Positions 11,691 to 21,678 of a DNA stretch of 27,275 nt are shown here, one piece after another. The notes beneath the pieces are model-generated. The model was not told the DNA's origin. It did not search any database and saw nothing but the letters and a program-made list of their open reading frames with translations. The position numbers were made by a program, and so were the translations under genes. How positions within the stretch are numbered: position 1 is the first letter of the stretch; every line of letters begins with the position of its first letter. Origin of the DNA: Conidiobolus incongruus B7586 (Eukaryota; Entomophthoromycota; Entomophthoromycetes; Entomophthorales; Conidiobolaceae); contig JNEM01015959.1 in NCBI GenBank assembly GCA_000697335.1, positions 1 to 27,275 on the forward strand. The letters are read 5' to 3'.

Positions 11691-11719
11691 AAATGTTGAA
11701 ATTAATTAAAATATTTATA
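11691..11719 (-). promoter_or_regulatory. U5 copy 2 promoter block
   Basis: On the minus strand TATAAATA (11719-11712) is followed by TTTTAATTAATTTCAACATT, matching the block at copy 1 except for one base at 11708. Similarity between the loci stops just beyond the TATA element. Confidence 0.6.
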
Positions 11720-12128
11720 CTTATTATTGAGAAATTATTTATTATGGGTTTAAGTTTAACATTACTCATCTAATATCATTCAACCAATCAAATTATTAAC
11801 AATTATTTCATAAATTTCGCGCTCAGATTTAATTGTTCACATCATTTGAAAATATGATTTAATGAGTTAAAAATTAAGAAAATACTTTGATATACCTAAA
11901 ATGTAAAATTAATTTGAAAAAAATATTAAAATGAATATATTGAATTTCTTTCATATAAAAATCGTGATCAATTTGATAATAATATTGTTCTCAATGAATT
12001 GAAGGTATTGAAAGAATTTCAGAAGTGTAAGACAATGAAAAAAGTGACATAAAACTTGGTATTGGGTTTTTAACAAGCAATATTACAAATACGACACTAG
12101 TAATTGAACAACATTAAAAAGATATGAT

Positions 12129-13163
12129 TTATTTCGATTTCAATTTCTTCAGAGTATTCATCTTCCAAATTTGATAATTTTTAAAACTTTCTGTATTAAA
12201 TATATTGGAATTGTCAACCTATATAAAGTTTAGCTGATAAAATATTAGTAAATAAAATGAAAAATTACCATTGATTTGCGTTTACTGGGTTGTAGTAAAT
12301 TTAATAGATTGGGATGAGGTTTTGGCTTTAATGACTTTGATAGCTCATTGATAGCTTCGCTATGTCCATTTACGCAATGATTTAATCGTGATTGAACTTG
12401 GTCAGATGTTGAATTCATCATCTTTTGTCTTGTCAAATCGATACTAGGCTTAGTAAGAGATGATAACGATGATGTGCCATCAGTCTGCTGAGTGCCCTTT
12501 CTTAATTTATAAGAATCTGAAATACTGTCTAATTTACAACCCTTTAACTCTTCTGATAATAGAGTTTTGATGCTTTTAATTAAATTTTTCAATTCTTTTA
12601 AATTCATTAAACTGATATTTTGTAGCCAATTTTGATCTATTTTTATCTATAATAAAAAATATTAATATCTGATTAAAGTCAAAATAAAATATAAAGTATA
12701 CCTTATTAATTTCACAGCAAATAATAAAACAAGCTATTGAGATACTGGGATGATTCAAGTAATCCTCCTTAACACCAGAATTCAATTCAGAATATTTCAT
12801 TTTATAAAGGTCCAAAAAATGTAGCGCTTTATCAATAATCAATTCGCAACCAAATCGTATAGCAACAGCTCTCAAATCAATTTTGGGATAGATGTTAAAT
12901 TTCTTACGCACTTCCACCAAACAGTTGTCGTACACCCTCTTGTTGCAGCTTGATAGGGAATAAAATGAATTTATGGAGAATGGTATGGATAGACTTTCGC
13001 AAGCTAATTGAATACCTAGAGCGTACCTTAAGTTGCCAATATTGGGTAACTCGTTAAAATGCCATCCGATTTGGTTACATAGTTGACTTGATTTTTCACT
13101 TAAGTTGGGATGGTAAGGTAATTGTAACTGTTGTATTAATGATTCAAAAAATATTTTACTCAT
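12129..13163 (-). CDS. ORC6: Origin recognition complex subunit 6, 3 exons
   Basis: Smallest ORC subunit, built on TFIIB-like cyclin folds and needed for MCM loading at replication origins. Exons on the minus strand are 13163-12702 (154 codons), 12646-12269 and 12218-12129, giving 309 aa. Exon 1 matches Orc6 cyclin folds: an ACESLSIPF helix, FYSLSSCNKRVYDNCLVEV, then KIDLRAVAIRFGC and SISIACFIICCEINK. Exon 2 is a Ser/Lys-rich linker. Exon 3 ends with NYQIWKMNTLKKLKSK, which matches the conserved C-terminal Orc6 motif (human DYEEWKRKIL) known to bind ORC3. Reading on past exon 2 without splicing would give a spurious hydrophobic tail and lose this motif. The start is the ATG at 13163; no upstream in-frame ATG is present. 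It is divergent from the NKP2-like gene. Confidence 0.9.
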
Positions 13164-13349
13164 TTTTTGATATGTTTTTATATTTATCAAGTATTAAAAT
13201 AACCAAATTTGATGAATGTAGGGGTATTTTAATGTTTAGCTGTTGAACAATCCCATAAAATTTGATGAAATAATTTGTATCAAATTCTTTTCGCTTATTG
13301 CGTCAATCTTACAATAATTGAATGTAAAACTCAGTATATCTAAAATAAT
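13164..13349. promoter_or_regulatory. Short divergent promoter region between ORC6 and the NKP2-like gene
   Basis: Only 186 bp separate the two start codons, so one region must serve both genes. It contains a 12-bp direct repeat AAATTTGATGAA at 13205-13216 and 13258-13269, then CTTTTCGCTTATTGCGTCAA near 13287-13306. The latter holds an E2F/MBF-like TTTTCGC and a CRE-like TGCGTCA. These assignments rest on short motifs and are tentative, though cell-cycle control would suit both genes. Confidence 0.45.
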
Positions 13350-13838
13350 ATGGAAAATACAACAACACCCAAATCTATCGTCAAAAATTATTTATTGGGT
13401 TCAGAATTAATCGATTTAATACCATATGACCAATTTAAAGAGTTATTCACACTACCTAATACTACACCAACTTCACAAAACGATATTGAACCAACAATAA
13501 AACAGTACTATTTACATTATTTACAATTAAAAAATGCTAGGAGACAACAAGTTGACAAAAACATTGAAAGAGAATTTTTAATATCAAGTAATTTCGATAT
13601 AAGTCAATTAAACGATTCCATCGAAGATGCTAACAAATTACCCAGTAAGAAATTAAACGAAATATTGACTCAACTAAATTCTATTGAACGTTATTTGGAT
13701 GACGAATTTAAATCGACACAGCTTCAGTTTAAAGATGTAGTGAGTCAATTTGAGAATGTCGAAAAAGAATTAAGTCAGATTCAATTGAACCAACCTAAGG
13801 AGTATGAGTTAGATCTTTTGTTAAATAAATGGATTTAA
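13350..13838 (+). CDS. Cnl2/NKP2-like inner kinetochore protein
   Basis: Probable member of the Cnl2/NKP2 family, a fungal CCAN (Ctf19/Sim4) kinetochore subunit that in yeast pairs with Nkp1. Single exon, 162 aa, close to yeast Nkp2 (153 aa). The N-terminus fits the family pattern: IVKNYLLGSELIDLIPYDQF, then KELFTLP, a YYLHYLQLKNARRQQ helix and DKNIEREF, the equivalent of the family's NIExE element. The rest, about residues 85-150, is a predicted coiled coil with regular heptads (IEDANKLPSKKLNEILTQL, YLDDEFKSTQLQFKDVVSQF). No membrane segment or signal peptide is seen. The call relies on recognising the N-terminal pattern, and a profile search would settle it. The alternative is an unrelated coiled-coil protein. 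Confidence 0.7.
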   Translation: MENTTTPKSIVKNYLLGSELIDLIPYDQFKELFTLPNTTPTSQNDIEPTIKQYYLHYLQLKNARRQQVDKNIEREFLISSNFDISQLNDSIEDANKLPSKKLNEILTQLNSIERYLDDEFKSTQLQFKDVVSQFENVEKELSQIQLNQPKEYELDLLLNKWI

Positions 13839-14067
13839 TATCACTTTGCATTATTATATGAATTCTATTCTTTATAAAAATTTTTTTCTATATGGCCAAA
13901 TATTATCCCATAATAATCTCAACTTGGTTTTTAATATAAAAGTATTTCATGGTTTTGACTTTAAATTCATTACAATTTTAAAGATAGGTATTAAATATCA
14001 AAAAATATACAACATATAATTAAATAATAATAATAAATTAAAATTAAGTATAGATTTATAAATCAAT

Positions 14068-14334
14068 ATGAGTCAAGCTCAACTCCCCGATTTAAACCTC
14101 GACGAAGCTAGCCAAAGAGAATTAGCCGATTTTTTAGAACAAGAAAATGCCAAAGCCAGAGTTCAACAATCTGTCCACACCTTAACTGACATGTGTTGGG
14201 ATAAATGCATCGGTCAAATCGGCAATAAGTTAAACGGTACCGAAAAGAGTTGTCTATCCAATTGCGTCGAACGCTTTTTGGATACTTCTATCTTTATCGT
14301 AAATAGACTTAAAAATTCTCAACAAAAATTTTAA
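14068..14334 (+). CDS. TIM8: Mitochondrial intermembrane-space chaperone TIM8
   Basis: Small Tim protein that, with Tim13, shields hydrophobic precursors crossing the intermembrane space on the way to the TIM22 complex. Single exon, 88 aa, the usual length. The twin CX3C signature is present as Cys43-Cys47 and Cys62-Cys66 with 14 residues between the pairs. CWDKC and CLSNCVERFLDTS are characteristic of Tim8 and not of Tim9, Tim10 or Tim13. As expected there is no presequence; import would depend on oxidation by Mia40. It starts 229 bp after the NKP2-like stop, on the same strand. Confidence 0.96.
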   Translation: MSQAQLPDLNLDEASQRELADFLEQENAKARVQQSVHTLTDMCWDKCIGQIGNKLNGTEKSCLSNCVERFLDTSIFIVNRLKNSQQKF

Positions 14335-16062
14335 TTTAATTGATTATTATTAGTAATAAATTATTAATATTTTTTATATTTTGTAATATTTTATACTAAA
14401 TGCAACTCTTCATGATGTTAAAATTTATTTTGATATTTAACATTATATTTTATTTATAAGGTAAATTTTAAGCCAAATATAAGTATTGATTCATATGATA
14501 TTATAAAAAATTAGATGTCCTCTCAATTTAAGTTCAAATATATCTTCAAGCTATTTATTTACTCACATAATTAGAATCTTATTCAATGACTCTCGATAAA
14601 TTCATAATATTTACTAAACAAATAATATATACTGAAAATTGGTTATTAGACTCGATATTTATTTTTTGATAATATGAATTTTGGTGTTTATATTACCTTA
14701 TTCTAAGTTGGAATAAAAATAATTTGAGTTTACAAAAAACGTTTGATTCTTAAAAATTTAATGATTTGAATGAGTCAAAAATAATAACTAAATATATATT
14801 TTTTTCTAAATATTTATATCAAAATTTATTTTTCGGAAAAGATAAAAGCAGTATATATTATTTTCACCTTAATTTGGGACACAAAAAATAAATAATACAT
14901 CAAAATTTTAAAGTTAACAGATCTTGACTTTATATTTATATTTAATCTTATATTTGTATCTAATAATTATCATATTAAATGCATTTGTAGTTTAAGTGCA
15001 TTATATTAATATTTTTAGCTACAGTTTTCGTAGATAAGTTTGTCAAAATATAAGTATTATCTTATGTTCAAATAATTTTATATTGACTTATAATGATAAG
15101 CATTCTAGTTAATTAATTGGAGACCTATAATGACAAGAATAAATGCATATCGTCAAATCAAAACAAGATAATTTAAATTAATCAAGTTTCCTAATAAAGT
15201 TTGAAACCTGAATAATTTAGCAAATTATTTGGTAATACTTGTTCCATAATATTAATATGAATTTTCAATTTTTTGATTTTTAATAAGACTGATAATTAAT
15301 AATAAAATTATTCCAAATACTGTGAATCTATCAATTAAATAGAATTGATATTAAGTTTTTTATATTATGAGAATGATATCTTGAAACAAATATCATAAGT
15401 ATATCGTCGTCAATATTATAATATTAATAAAGGCTTTAATAATTCAAGACATTTCAATAAATAGTTTGTTCCAATTGTTGAAAAATAATTGTATAGCTAA
15501 AATTTTTTAATTTTAGTTTGAATGATATGTTACACGTATTTGAAATAAAAAGATATATATATATATATATATATATAAGTAAGAATATATAATTTTTAAA
15601 GCAATGATTCTAACTTGCATAATTATTTTTTTCCAAATGTTGATTAACTCTCAAATGAAATGTCTGGATTGTTTAAATTCACTGATAAAAACTAAACCAT
15701 CATATGCACTAATATTGTTACTGCATTAAAATTCCACTGATGATAATTAAATTCTATTTATCTTGAAACTAAAAATGTTCAATTAGAAACCCTTTGAAGA
15801 TATGACAAAGGCTGATCAACTCAGTACTTGGATCATGGTGCAAGTTTAATCAAGAACTGGTTTTTATCAATATAATAAGATTTATATAAACAGATTGAAA
15901 TGAGTTTATTGAATAGTTTTTCCCTAGATATAGATCCAAATAGTTGAGTATTTGTTGAAAATCAGAATCTTTGCGTATTTTGAGAAATATTAATAGTATA
16001 ATATAAGAATTTCTTATATTTGTTTTCATCTGCCCAATTTCTTTAGTACTGCAGAATAGTAA
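14335..16062. other. AT-rich intergenic region without visible genes
   Basis: About 1.7 kb of very AT-rich DNA. I found no coding exon, tRNA or recognisable mobile element on either strand. It contains an (AT)n microsatellite at 15553-15577. The last part, about 16000-16060, is probably the 3' end of the Myb-like gene. Confidence 0.6.
15553..15577. repeat. (AT)n microsatellite
   Basis: Uninterrupted alternating A and T for about 25 bases in intergenic DNA. Similar tracts lie at 18060-18079, 19799-19827, 20246-20265, 25057-25074 and 26067-26084. Confidence 0.9.
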
Positions 16063-17427
16063 CTATCTTCTAGCAGTATCATAACTGTTATGTGCATCGC
16101 TTAAGACGCCACTCGCCTGCAAGTATACGATCCTGTTCTTAGTTTCTAATGCGCAGAATGCTTTGGCGTTAATGGGGTCTTTGAGGAGGTCGAATGCTTT
16201 TAGGAAGCTCATTGGGTTGAGGCCCATCCCTTGAATTACTTTCATGGCTTCGTTCACGTGGTTCTCTTCGATAATGCTCGCGTGGCCACCCATGGAGCCC
16301 ACTTTGGAGAGAATATTGGTAATATGGCTGAGATTTGATGCTATTTTATCTAGCACAAGTTCAATGCGGTCTGTATTGCCCAGCTGCTTTGAAATAATCT
16401 TAGATCTTAGATGGTTCGAACTCGGATAGTCATTGTTATATCCATCGGAACTCAAATGAGTTGGCTTATGGCTGGAAGATTTGTAATCAATCTGCATTGA
16501 ACTGATTTGTGATGGACTATTCTCACCAGACACAGATGAGTTGGATGCAGATATTTGATCTCGAGAGTGAGTTCTTGGATAATTTTCATATTCACGATTC
16601 TCAGATAGGTGATTCTCAGAGTTATAATACAAAGCACTATGTTGATCGGTATGATTATAGCTATGATCATCTAAGTTACCCACTTCAGAAGCAGCACCAG
16701 GCTTAGGATAGCCACTAGAGTGTTTTGCATGTGTAGGAGCTGGAGCAATAGGAGTTGGCGACTCATTAGATTTAGCACGGTTCGATGGATCATGTTTCAA
16801 CCTCATGAAGGGATTTGAATCATAGCTGATTTTGGGAATTTTGGCTGGTTTGGATAGGGCGGGGTGATCCAAATGACCCTCTGAATTCAAGTCGCCGGAG
16901 CCGGAGTCTCGCGAGAACTTTATGGGGTTCTCTCCATATGAGTTTGGGATGGAGTCATCGCGAGCAGTGGGAGTTGAAGGCTCAGGAGAGTGATTGACGT
17001 AAGGATCGATGATCCAGTTTAGTTCTATTCTTTCGCCACTTTCGAGGAACACTTTACCCCGCATGGACTGATGCATCAAATAAAACCACCAGTAGTCGTC
17101 TATCCTAAACTTTGGAAAGCGGTGTGGGGAAGTTGACAGCTTGGACCAGCTCTCAGGGTCCATCCACTTAGTTTCGGGGATACCAGCCGCATTAAAACTG
17201 TCTTCGTATCTTTTGTAGGCATTGGATAATAAGCTGAATTTATTCCTCAGCTTCTGTACCGTTAGCTCTTCTTCGCTGGGATACTTTTGATTGAAAGTTA
17301 TGAGCATAATACGCAATACTTTGGCAGGGGGTAAACCGTATTTATGAGTTACGAAACCTTTTTCGAAAGCTTCTCCTAACATGGTGAATAAAAATTCAAT
17401 CCTCTCTTTATCCCAATGATAAGTCAT
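16063..17427 (-). CDS. Myb/SANT-like DNA-binding domain protein
   Basis: Single exon, 454 aa, from the first ATG at 17427. Residues about 1-130 resemble the Myb/SANT-like domain of the Myb_DNA-bind_3 type. The pattern is WDKERIEFLFTMLGEA, a helix ending in FNQKYP, LTVQKLRNKFSLLSNAYKRY, then KWMDPESW and DDYWWFYLM. Such domains occur in transcription regulators and in the Myb-like partner protein of PIF/Harbinger DNA transposons. Residues about 145-345 are low-complexity, rich in Ser, His, Asn and Pro. Residues about 355-454 return to an ordered, probably helical region (LVLDKIASNLSHITNILSKV) that may be an oligomerisation domain. Base composition is clearly GC-richer than the flanks; one 60-base line near 16900 is more than half GC. 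I found no terminal inverted repeats or transposase beside it. Function is inferred from fold resemblance only. Confidence 0.6.
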   Translation of the reverse strand: MTYHWDKERIEFLFTMLGEAFEKGFVTHKYGLPPAKVLRIMLITFNQKYPSEEELTVQKLRNKFSLLSNAYKRYEDSFNAAGIPETKWMDPESWSKLSTSPHRFPKFRIDDYWWFYLMHQSMRGKVFLESGERIELNWIIDPYVNHSPEPSTPTARDDSIPNSYGENPIKFSRDSGSGDLNSEGHLDHPALSKPAKIPKISYDSNPFMRLKHDPSNRAKSNESPTPIAPAPTHAKHSSGYPKPGAASEVGNLDDHSYNHTDQHSALYYNSENHLSENREYENYPRTHSRDQISASNSSVSGENSPSQISSMQIDYKSSSHKPTHLSSDGYNNDYPSSNHLRSKIISKQLGNTDRIELVLDKIASNLSHITNILSKVGSMGGHASIIEENHVNEAMKVIQGMGLNPMSFLKAFDLLKDPINAKAFCALETKNRIVYLQASGVLSDAHNSYDTARR

Positions 17428-18429
17428 AGTGAAGAATAAAATTAGCAAATGAAAGAAATAAAAGTAAGAAAGAGATAGAGAGAGAATTTAAATTTAATTA
17501 AATTTAGTTTTTATTTACATTTTATAAATTAAGCTAAAACCAAACTAATATAGTTGAATTAAATTTAATCCCAATCTTTTATTCAGTCATATCTGACTAA
17601 TTTAGTCAACTCAATATCTCGCATTGTGATTGGCTCATCCTTGATTATTTGGAACTAATAAGCCTTATCCAATTTTCATATTCATATATCATTGGTCCAT
17701 TCCATAATTAGTATCTATATTCAAAGATGGTGGCCAAGAGCTAGTATTAAAAAGGATGATAGATTCAGTAATTTAATATATATAGTAATTACATTATATT
17801 TCTCAACTTGAGTCATTAGAATGAATAAACATTAAGAATTATATTAAGCATATGCTAATTTCTATATAATCAAAAGATATCACTATAACCAATATCTCCT
17901 TGAATATCTATTTCCAGTTAAATTTCATTTTGAATATTGCATTATCCAAAAAAGAAAGATATCAATCATCACTAAATAAACAAATTATATTCAATAAGTA
18001 AATCAGGAGATTTTTTTCAATATATTGAACTATTATTGAAATTCAATTGCTGTGAAATAATATATATATATATATATATGACTGATAACTCAAATTTATA
18101 AAAACAAATTTAATATAGTCTAATTAAATTAAACTTTATTTGATCAAATATATAAAAGAATATTAAATATACTAACTTGAATCTGAAATCTCTCCAAATT
18201 TTAGATTGATATCATTAAATCTAATTATATTAACAACAAATTACAAATATTTGATTCATTTTTAATTGTTGAGATATCTATGATTAATTCTTATAAATTT
18301 ATAATTTGATATATACTTTATGATATCATATTTTATTCATTATAAATCACAAGCTTCATAAACGGTTTATAGCGTCTATTTAATTAATAAGCGTGAAAAA
18401 TTTATTAATAATCTCAAAAATACAATGAA
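17428..18429. other. Spacer between the Myb-like and DCAF4-like genes, with possible promoter elements
   Basis: About 1 kb. The first 300 bases are the presumed 5' region of the Myb-like gene. They include a purine-rich leader near 17460-17486, a 15-bp palindrome at 17594-17608 and two CCAAT boxes on the minus strand (near 17629 and 17692). The remainder is AT-rich with an (AT)n tract at 18060-18079 and the 3' end of the DCAF4-like gene. No coding exon is seen. Confidence 0.5.
17594..17608. promoter_or_regulatory. Perfect 15-bp palindrome TGACTAATTTAGTCA
   Basis: Two copies of TGACTAA face each other around a single central base, about 170 bp upstream of the Myb-like start codon. TGACT is the half-site bound by Gcn4/AP-1-type bZIP proteins. 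A role as an operator is inference. Confidence 0.4.
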
Positions 18430-19792
18430 TCAAGAAAATATAGAAGCATTGTAGGAGGTATATTCTTGAACTAGATTATCATAGCACACCATCCAACGAC
18501 CAAAATCTTGAGGATATAGTGTGTAAATTGATTTTACCAAATTTGGAAATTGGATCGTTTTTGGTTCCATTATGAACTGGCCATCTAAAGGATTCCAAAA
18601 GTGAACACATCCCTCTTTACCTGCTAATGCTAGGATTCGCTCATCGGGACTAAGGTAAGTACCAAAGCTTTGATGTTGAATATCTGCTGTATGACCTTTA
18701 ATAGGGAAGAAAATTCCACGTTTTCTTAAATCTAATCTGAGAACGGTTCCGTCAGATCCAACAGTAATGACTTGGTTACCAATGCCACCAGCGGATAATG
18801 GGAATAAGTCAACAATAGAATAATTAACACCTTTTAAGCTCGGGAAATCGATTCTATAGTTACGATCTCTACAATCCAATAATTGTAAATAACCACTTCT
18901 CAACCCACAAAATAGGATATCTTTCTGAATTAGAGATTAAATAAAACACTCAATAGGGAAAAGTTGTAATTACCTCAAACAAGTCAAATTTGAGAGCATA
19001 AACTGATTTTTGATTTAAATGAAATTTTGTATTGAATTTAATATTGGAATTCTTGTAATTATATATTTGTACCACTTGATCTCCGCCTAAACATTAATAT
19101 TCGCTTAAATAACCACTCTATTATAATTAAATAGTTCCATTACCAATTGCGATTAATTCATTATTAAAAGTGGAATTATATATCATAGATTGGTTGATAG
19201 ATGATTTATACAGTTGTTTAAATTCTATTCAAGATAAAAATTATTGAGTCTTAATTATAAATACATGGAAATATTTTATATTAATTACCATGTATATTGT
19301 TGGTATCTTCATAATTTAAAACATGAAAAGAACCTGATTTATGCTCATCTCCTTTCTGAGTACATCTATATTTTCAAATTAATAAAAGCATTAAATTACA
19401 TTCAACTGATATTACATCACCATATTTTCATTTATAAAATTTAAAGACGACACCTAAAAGTAAAAAGAAAATTAATATCTTTAAATAAAATAGTTGTAAT
19501 AAATTATTACATTAGATTGTGAATGTCCCAAATTAAAATTCACTTGCAAGTTATTGTAATTATTAATTAATCTAAAAAATAAAAAGACAAGTAAATATAT
19601 TAAACTTAAATTAATATAATAACATATATTACTTGACATAACCATTATTAAACCCAATCAAAGTATATTTTTCATTTCCCTTAACTTGGCAAACTCCATT
19701 CGATCCATTAAATATCGTTCGATTCAATTTTAATCTATTGAGTTGTATCTGAAAAGATCTATAGATGGGCACTAATATAAAATACAATTTTT

Positions 19793-19831
<39 letters not shown>

Positions 19832-20204
19832 CCTTAATGGACTAGTCATTTTCTTGTGAATATTCGTGTCAATTAAATTCGAATTAAAATTAGCTAACAT
19901 ATTTTGATGACGTATCGTCTTTTTGACAGTTGTAGGTCTTAGAATATTTTTTAATTCTTTTTCCTTAATAAAACAAAGTTAATTAACTATAAAAGAACAA
20001 AGAAATATATTGTATTACACGTTGTTTCTTTCTCCTTATTTTATCAATATGATAATCAGGTAAAACTTGAACATCAGAAATATTTAAATCACCATTACTA
20101 CTAGCGGTACTCGTACTCGTTGCAACTCTATGATGGTTAGGAACTATTTTAAAATATCGTCGTTTTTTACTATCATAATAAAAACCAGGAATTTCAACCA
20201 CCAT
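18430..20204 (-). CDS. DCAF4-like WD-repeat protein (putative DDB1-CUL4 substrate receptor), 9 exons
   Basis: Related to DCAF4/WDR21, WD-repeat proteins that bind DDB1 and are thought to select substrates for CUL4 ubiquitin ligases. Exons on the minus strand are 20204-20019, 19963-19833, 19758-19633, 19571-19511, 19453-19416, 19365-19289, 19224-19144, 19086-18974 and 18924-18430. All junctions are in phase and give 435 aa, against about 495 in human. The N-terminus EIPGFYYDSKKRRYFKI matches the DCAF4 hallmark (LPGFYFDPEKKRYFRL). The last exons show propeller blades: DILFCGLRSGYLQLLDCRDR, VITVGSDGTVLRLDLRKRG, a GHTADIQ turn and ILALAGKEGCVHFWNPLDGQ. Middle blades are weakly conserved. I am confident of a WD40 protein with a DCAF4 N-terminus; strict orthology is not proven. 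Intron 2 contains an (AT)n tract beside its 5' splice site. Confidence 0.85.
19794..19835. repeat. (AT)n hairpin covering the 5' splice site of a DCAF4-like intron
   Basis: AAGGTAT at 19794-19800 and ATACCTT at 19829-19835 are exact reverse complements, separated by an uninterrupted AT tract. On the transcribed minus strand the right arm is AAG|GTAT, the 5' splice site of intron 2. Confidence 0.75.
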
Positions 20205-21678
20205 TAAAAGAAGCTATGTTATCTTAGCAATTTTGCAAAATATGAATATATATATATATATATATTCAAACTAATTTAATTTGTAAAATAATCTAGTATT
20301 ATTTTTTGTGAGGGGGGAATTTAAGCCTATTCAATTAATTTTTAGAAGTAAAGAGAAATAAGTGATTTAAGGGATTTTAAATTGAATTCCTTTTTGGTTA
20401 AATTTTATGGGATTATATTATTAATTTAATTTATTTTAATTATAAAATCAAATTACTTAGAAAATTAACGCAGTTAATATAATTATTATAAAATAATTTT
20501 TAATTTTGCCAACTTATTAATTTTTTTAAATATATCTGTAAAATTTTTTCAATAATATCTAACATTATAAACAATGATGCTGTTTAGTTGTTCAATGAAA
20601 ATATTTATAATGATTTATAATAACTATTACTTAATTTCGAATTTTAAATCAAGATATTTGCAAAAATTTCAAAAAATCATTAATCTACTTTTGGAGGATA
20701 TGTTGTATTCTTATATCATTAAATTAATTAAGATTCCCAGATTTGTTAAAATTTTTGTTTGATCTCAATATCAAGATTAGCTGAAATAGTAACTAATGTA
20801 TTTAATATATATGAAATTAAGTTTCATTGAATTATGAATAAATTTATTCAATTACTCATAATGATATATACCTATACATATACCGATAATATCATACTCA
20901 AGATTTAACCAACAAATTATCAATTTTATAAAATAGCTTATTCATTTATATAAAATTGATATAATTCAATATTATTTTTATAACTCTTAATTCCAATATT
21001 GGTTAATTGTATTTAAACAGTTATAGATTTGATACTTTTAATTGTGTTAAAAATCAATTTAAAAAATTAAATATTAATTATTTAATCAAATGAATGACTA
21101 GAATCAAACAATTGAATCAAGCTAATATTAATCACATGACTGCTTATATTCACGACAAGTTCTCAATGTCCAATTGAAATTTTATCAATACAAATTTTAA
21201 ATATTTAATGTTATATATAAAGTTAATTTTATGCTATTCAAATAATAAAAATAAATGTATACCAAAAAATATAAATCTTTGAATATTAAATTATAATTCA
21301 GAATATTTTAAAAGAATAATATTTAATAATAAACAATATCTGTGTTATTCATTCAACTACTCTATTCAAAAATTAAATATTCACAAGTTTATCATTTGAT
21401 AAATTGTAAATTTTATTTACAGGAAAATTTGGAGTATATGGTCAGTAAATAAATAGAAAAATTTGAATGAGTTGTGTACAAACTATGTATTAAAAATATA
21501 TTCGTTTTATAAAAATAAAAATGGTTGTAGGTATATTAATCAATTGTTTTTATTCAAACTATGATATTATGTTAGATGATTTGATTTGATAATAATATAA
21601 ATAAAGGAAATGATCATTGTCAGTATTTGATTATTAATCTCAATATTTTTGAAAAATTGTAATTTATTATTGATTAAC
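20205..21678. other. AT-rich intergenic region upstream of the DCAF4-like gene
   Basis: About 1.5 kb with no supportable coding exon. It begins with the presumed DCAF4-like promoter and a palindromic (AT)n tract at 20246-20265. An open frame of about 60 codons at 20574-20762 has no recognisable motif and a composition like the surrounding spacer. Confidence 0.6.

Noticed and set aside
13164-13190. Longer ORC6 N-terminus starting upstream of 13163
   Set aside because: The upstream in-frame codon is TTG, not ATG; the first ATG is at 13163.
17428-17448. Seven extra residues at the start of the Myb-like protein
   Set aside because: They would need a TTG start; the ATG at 17427 is the natural start.
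19244-19444. Open frame of 66 codons on the plus strand
   Set aside because: It overlaps exons and introns of the DCAF4-like gene on the other strand and has spacer-like composition.
20574-20762. Open frame of 62 codons
   Set aside because: AT-rich spacer composition, no motif, no splice context; not supportable as a gene.
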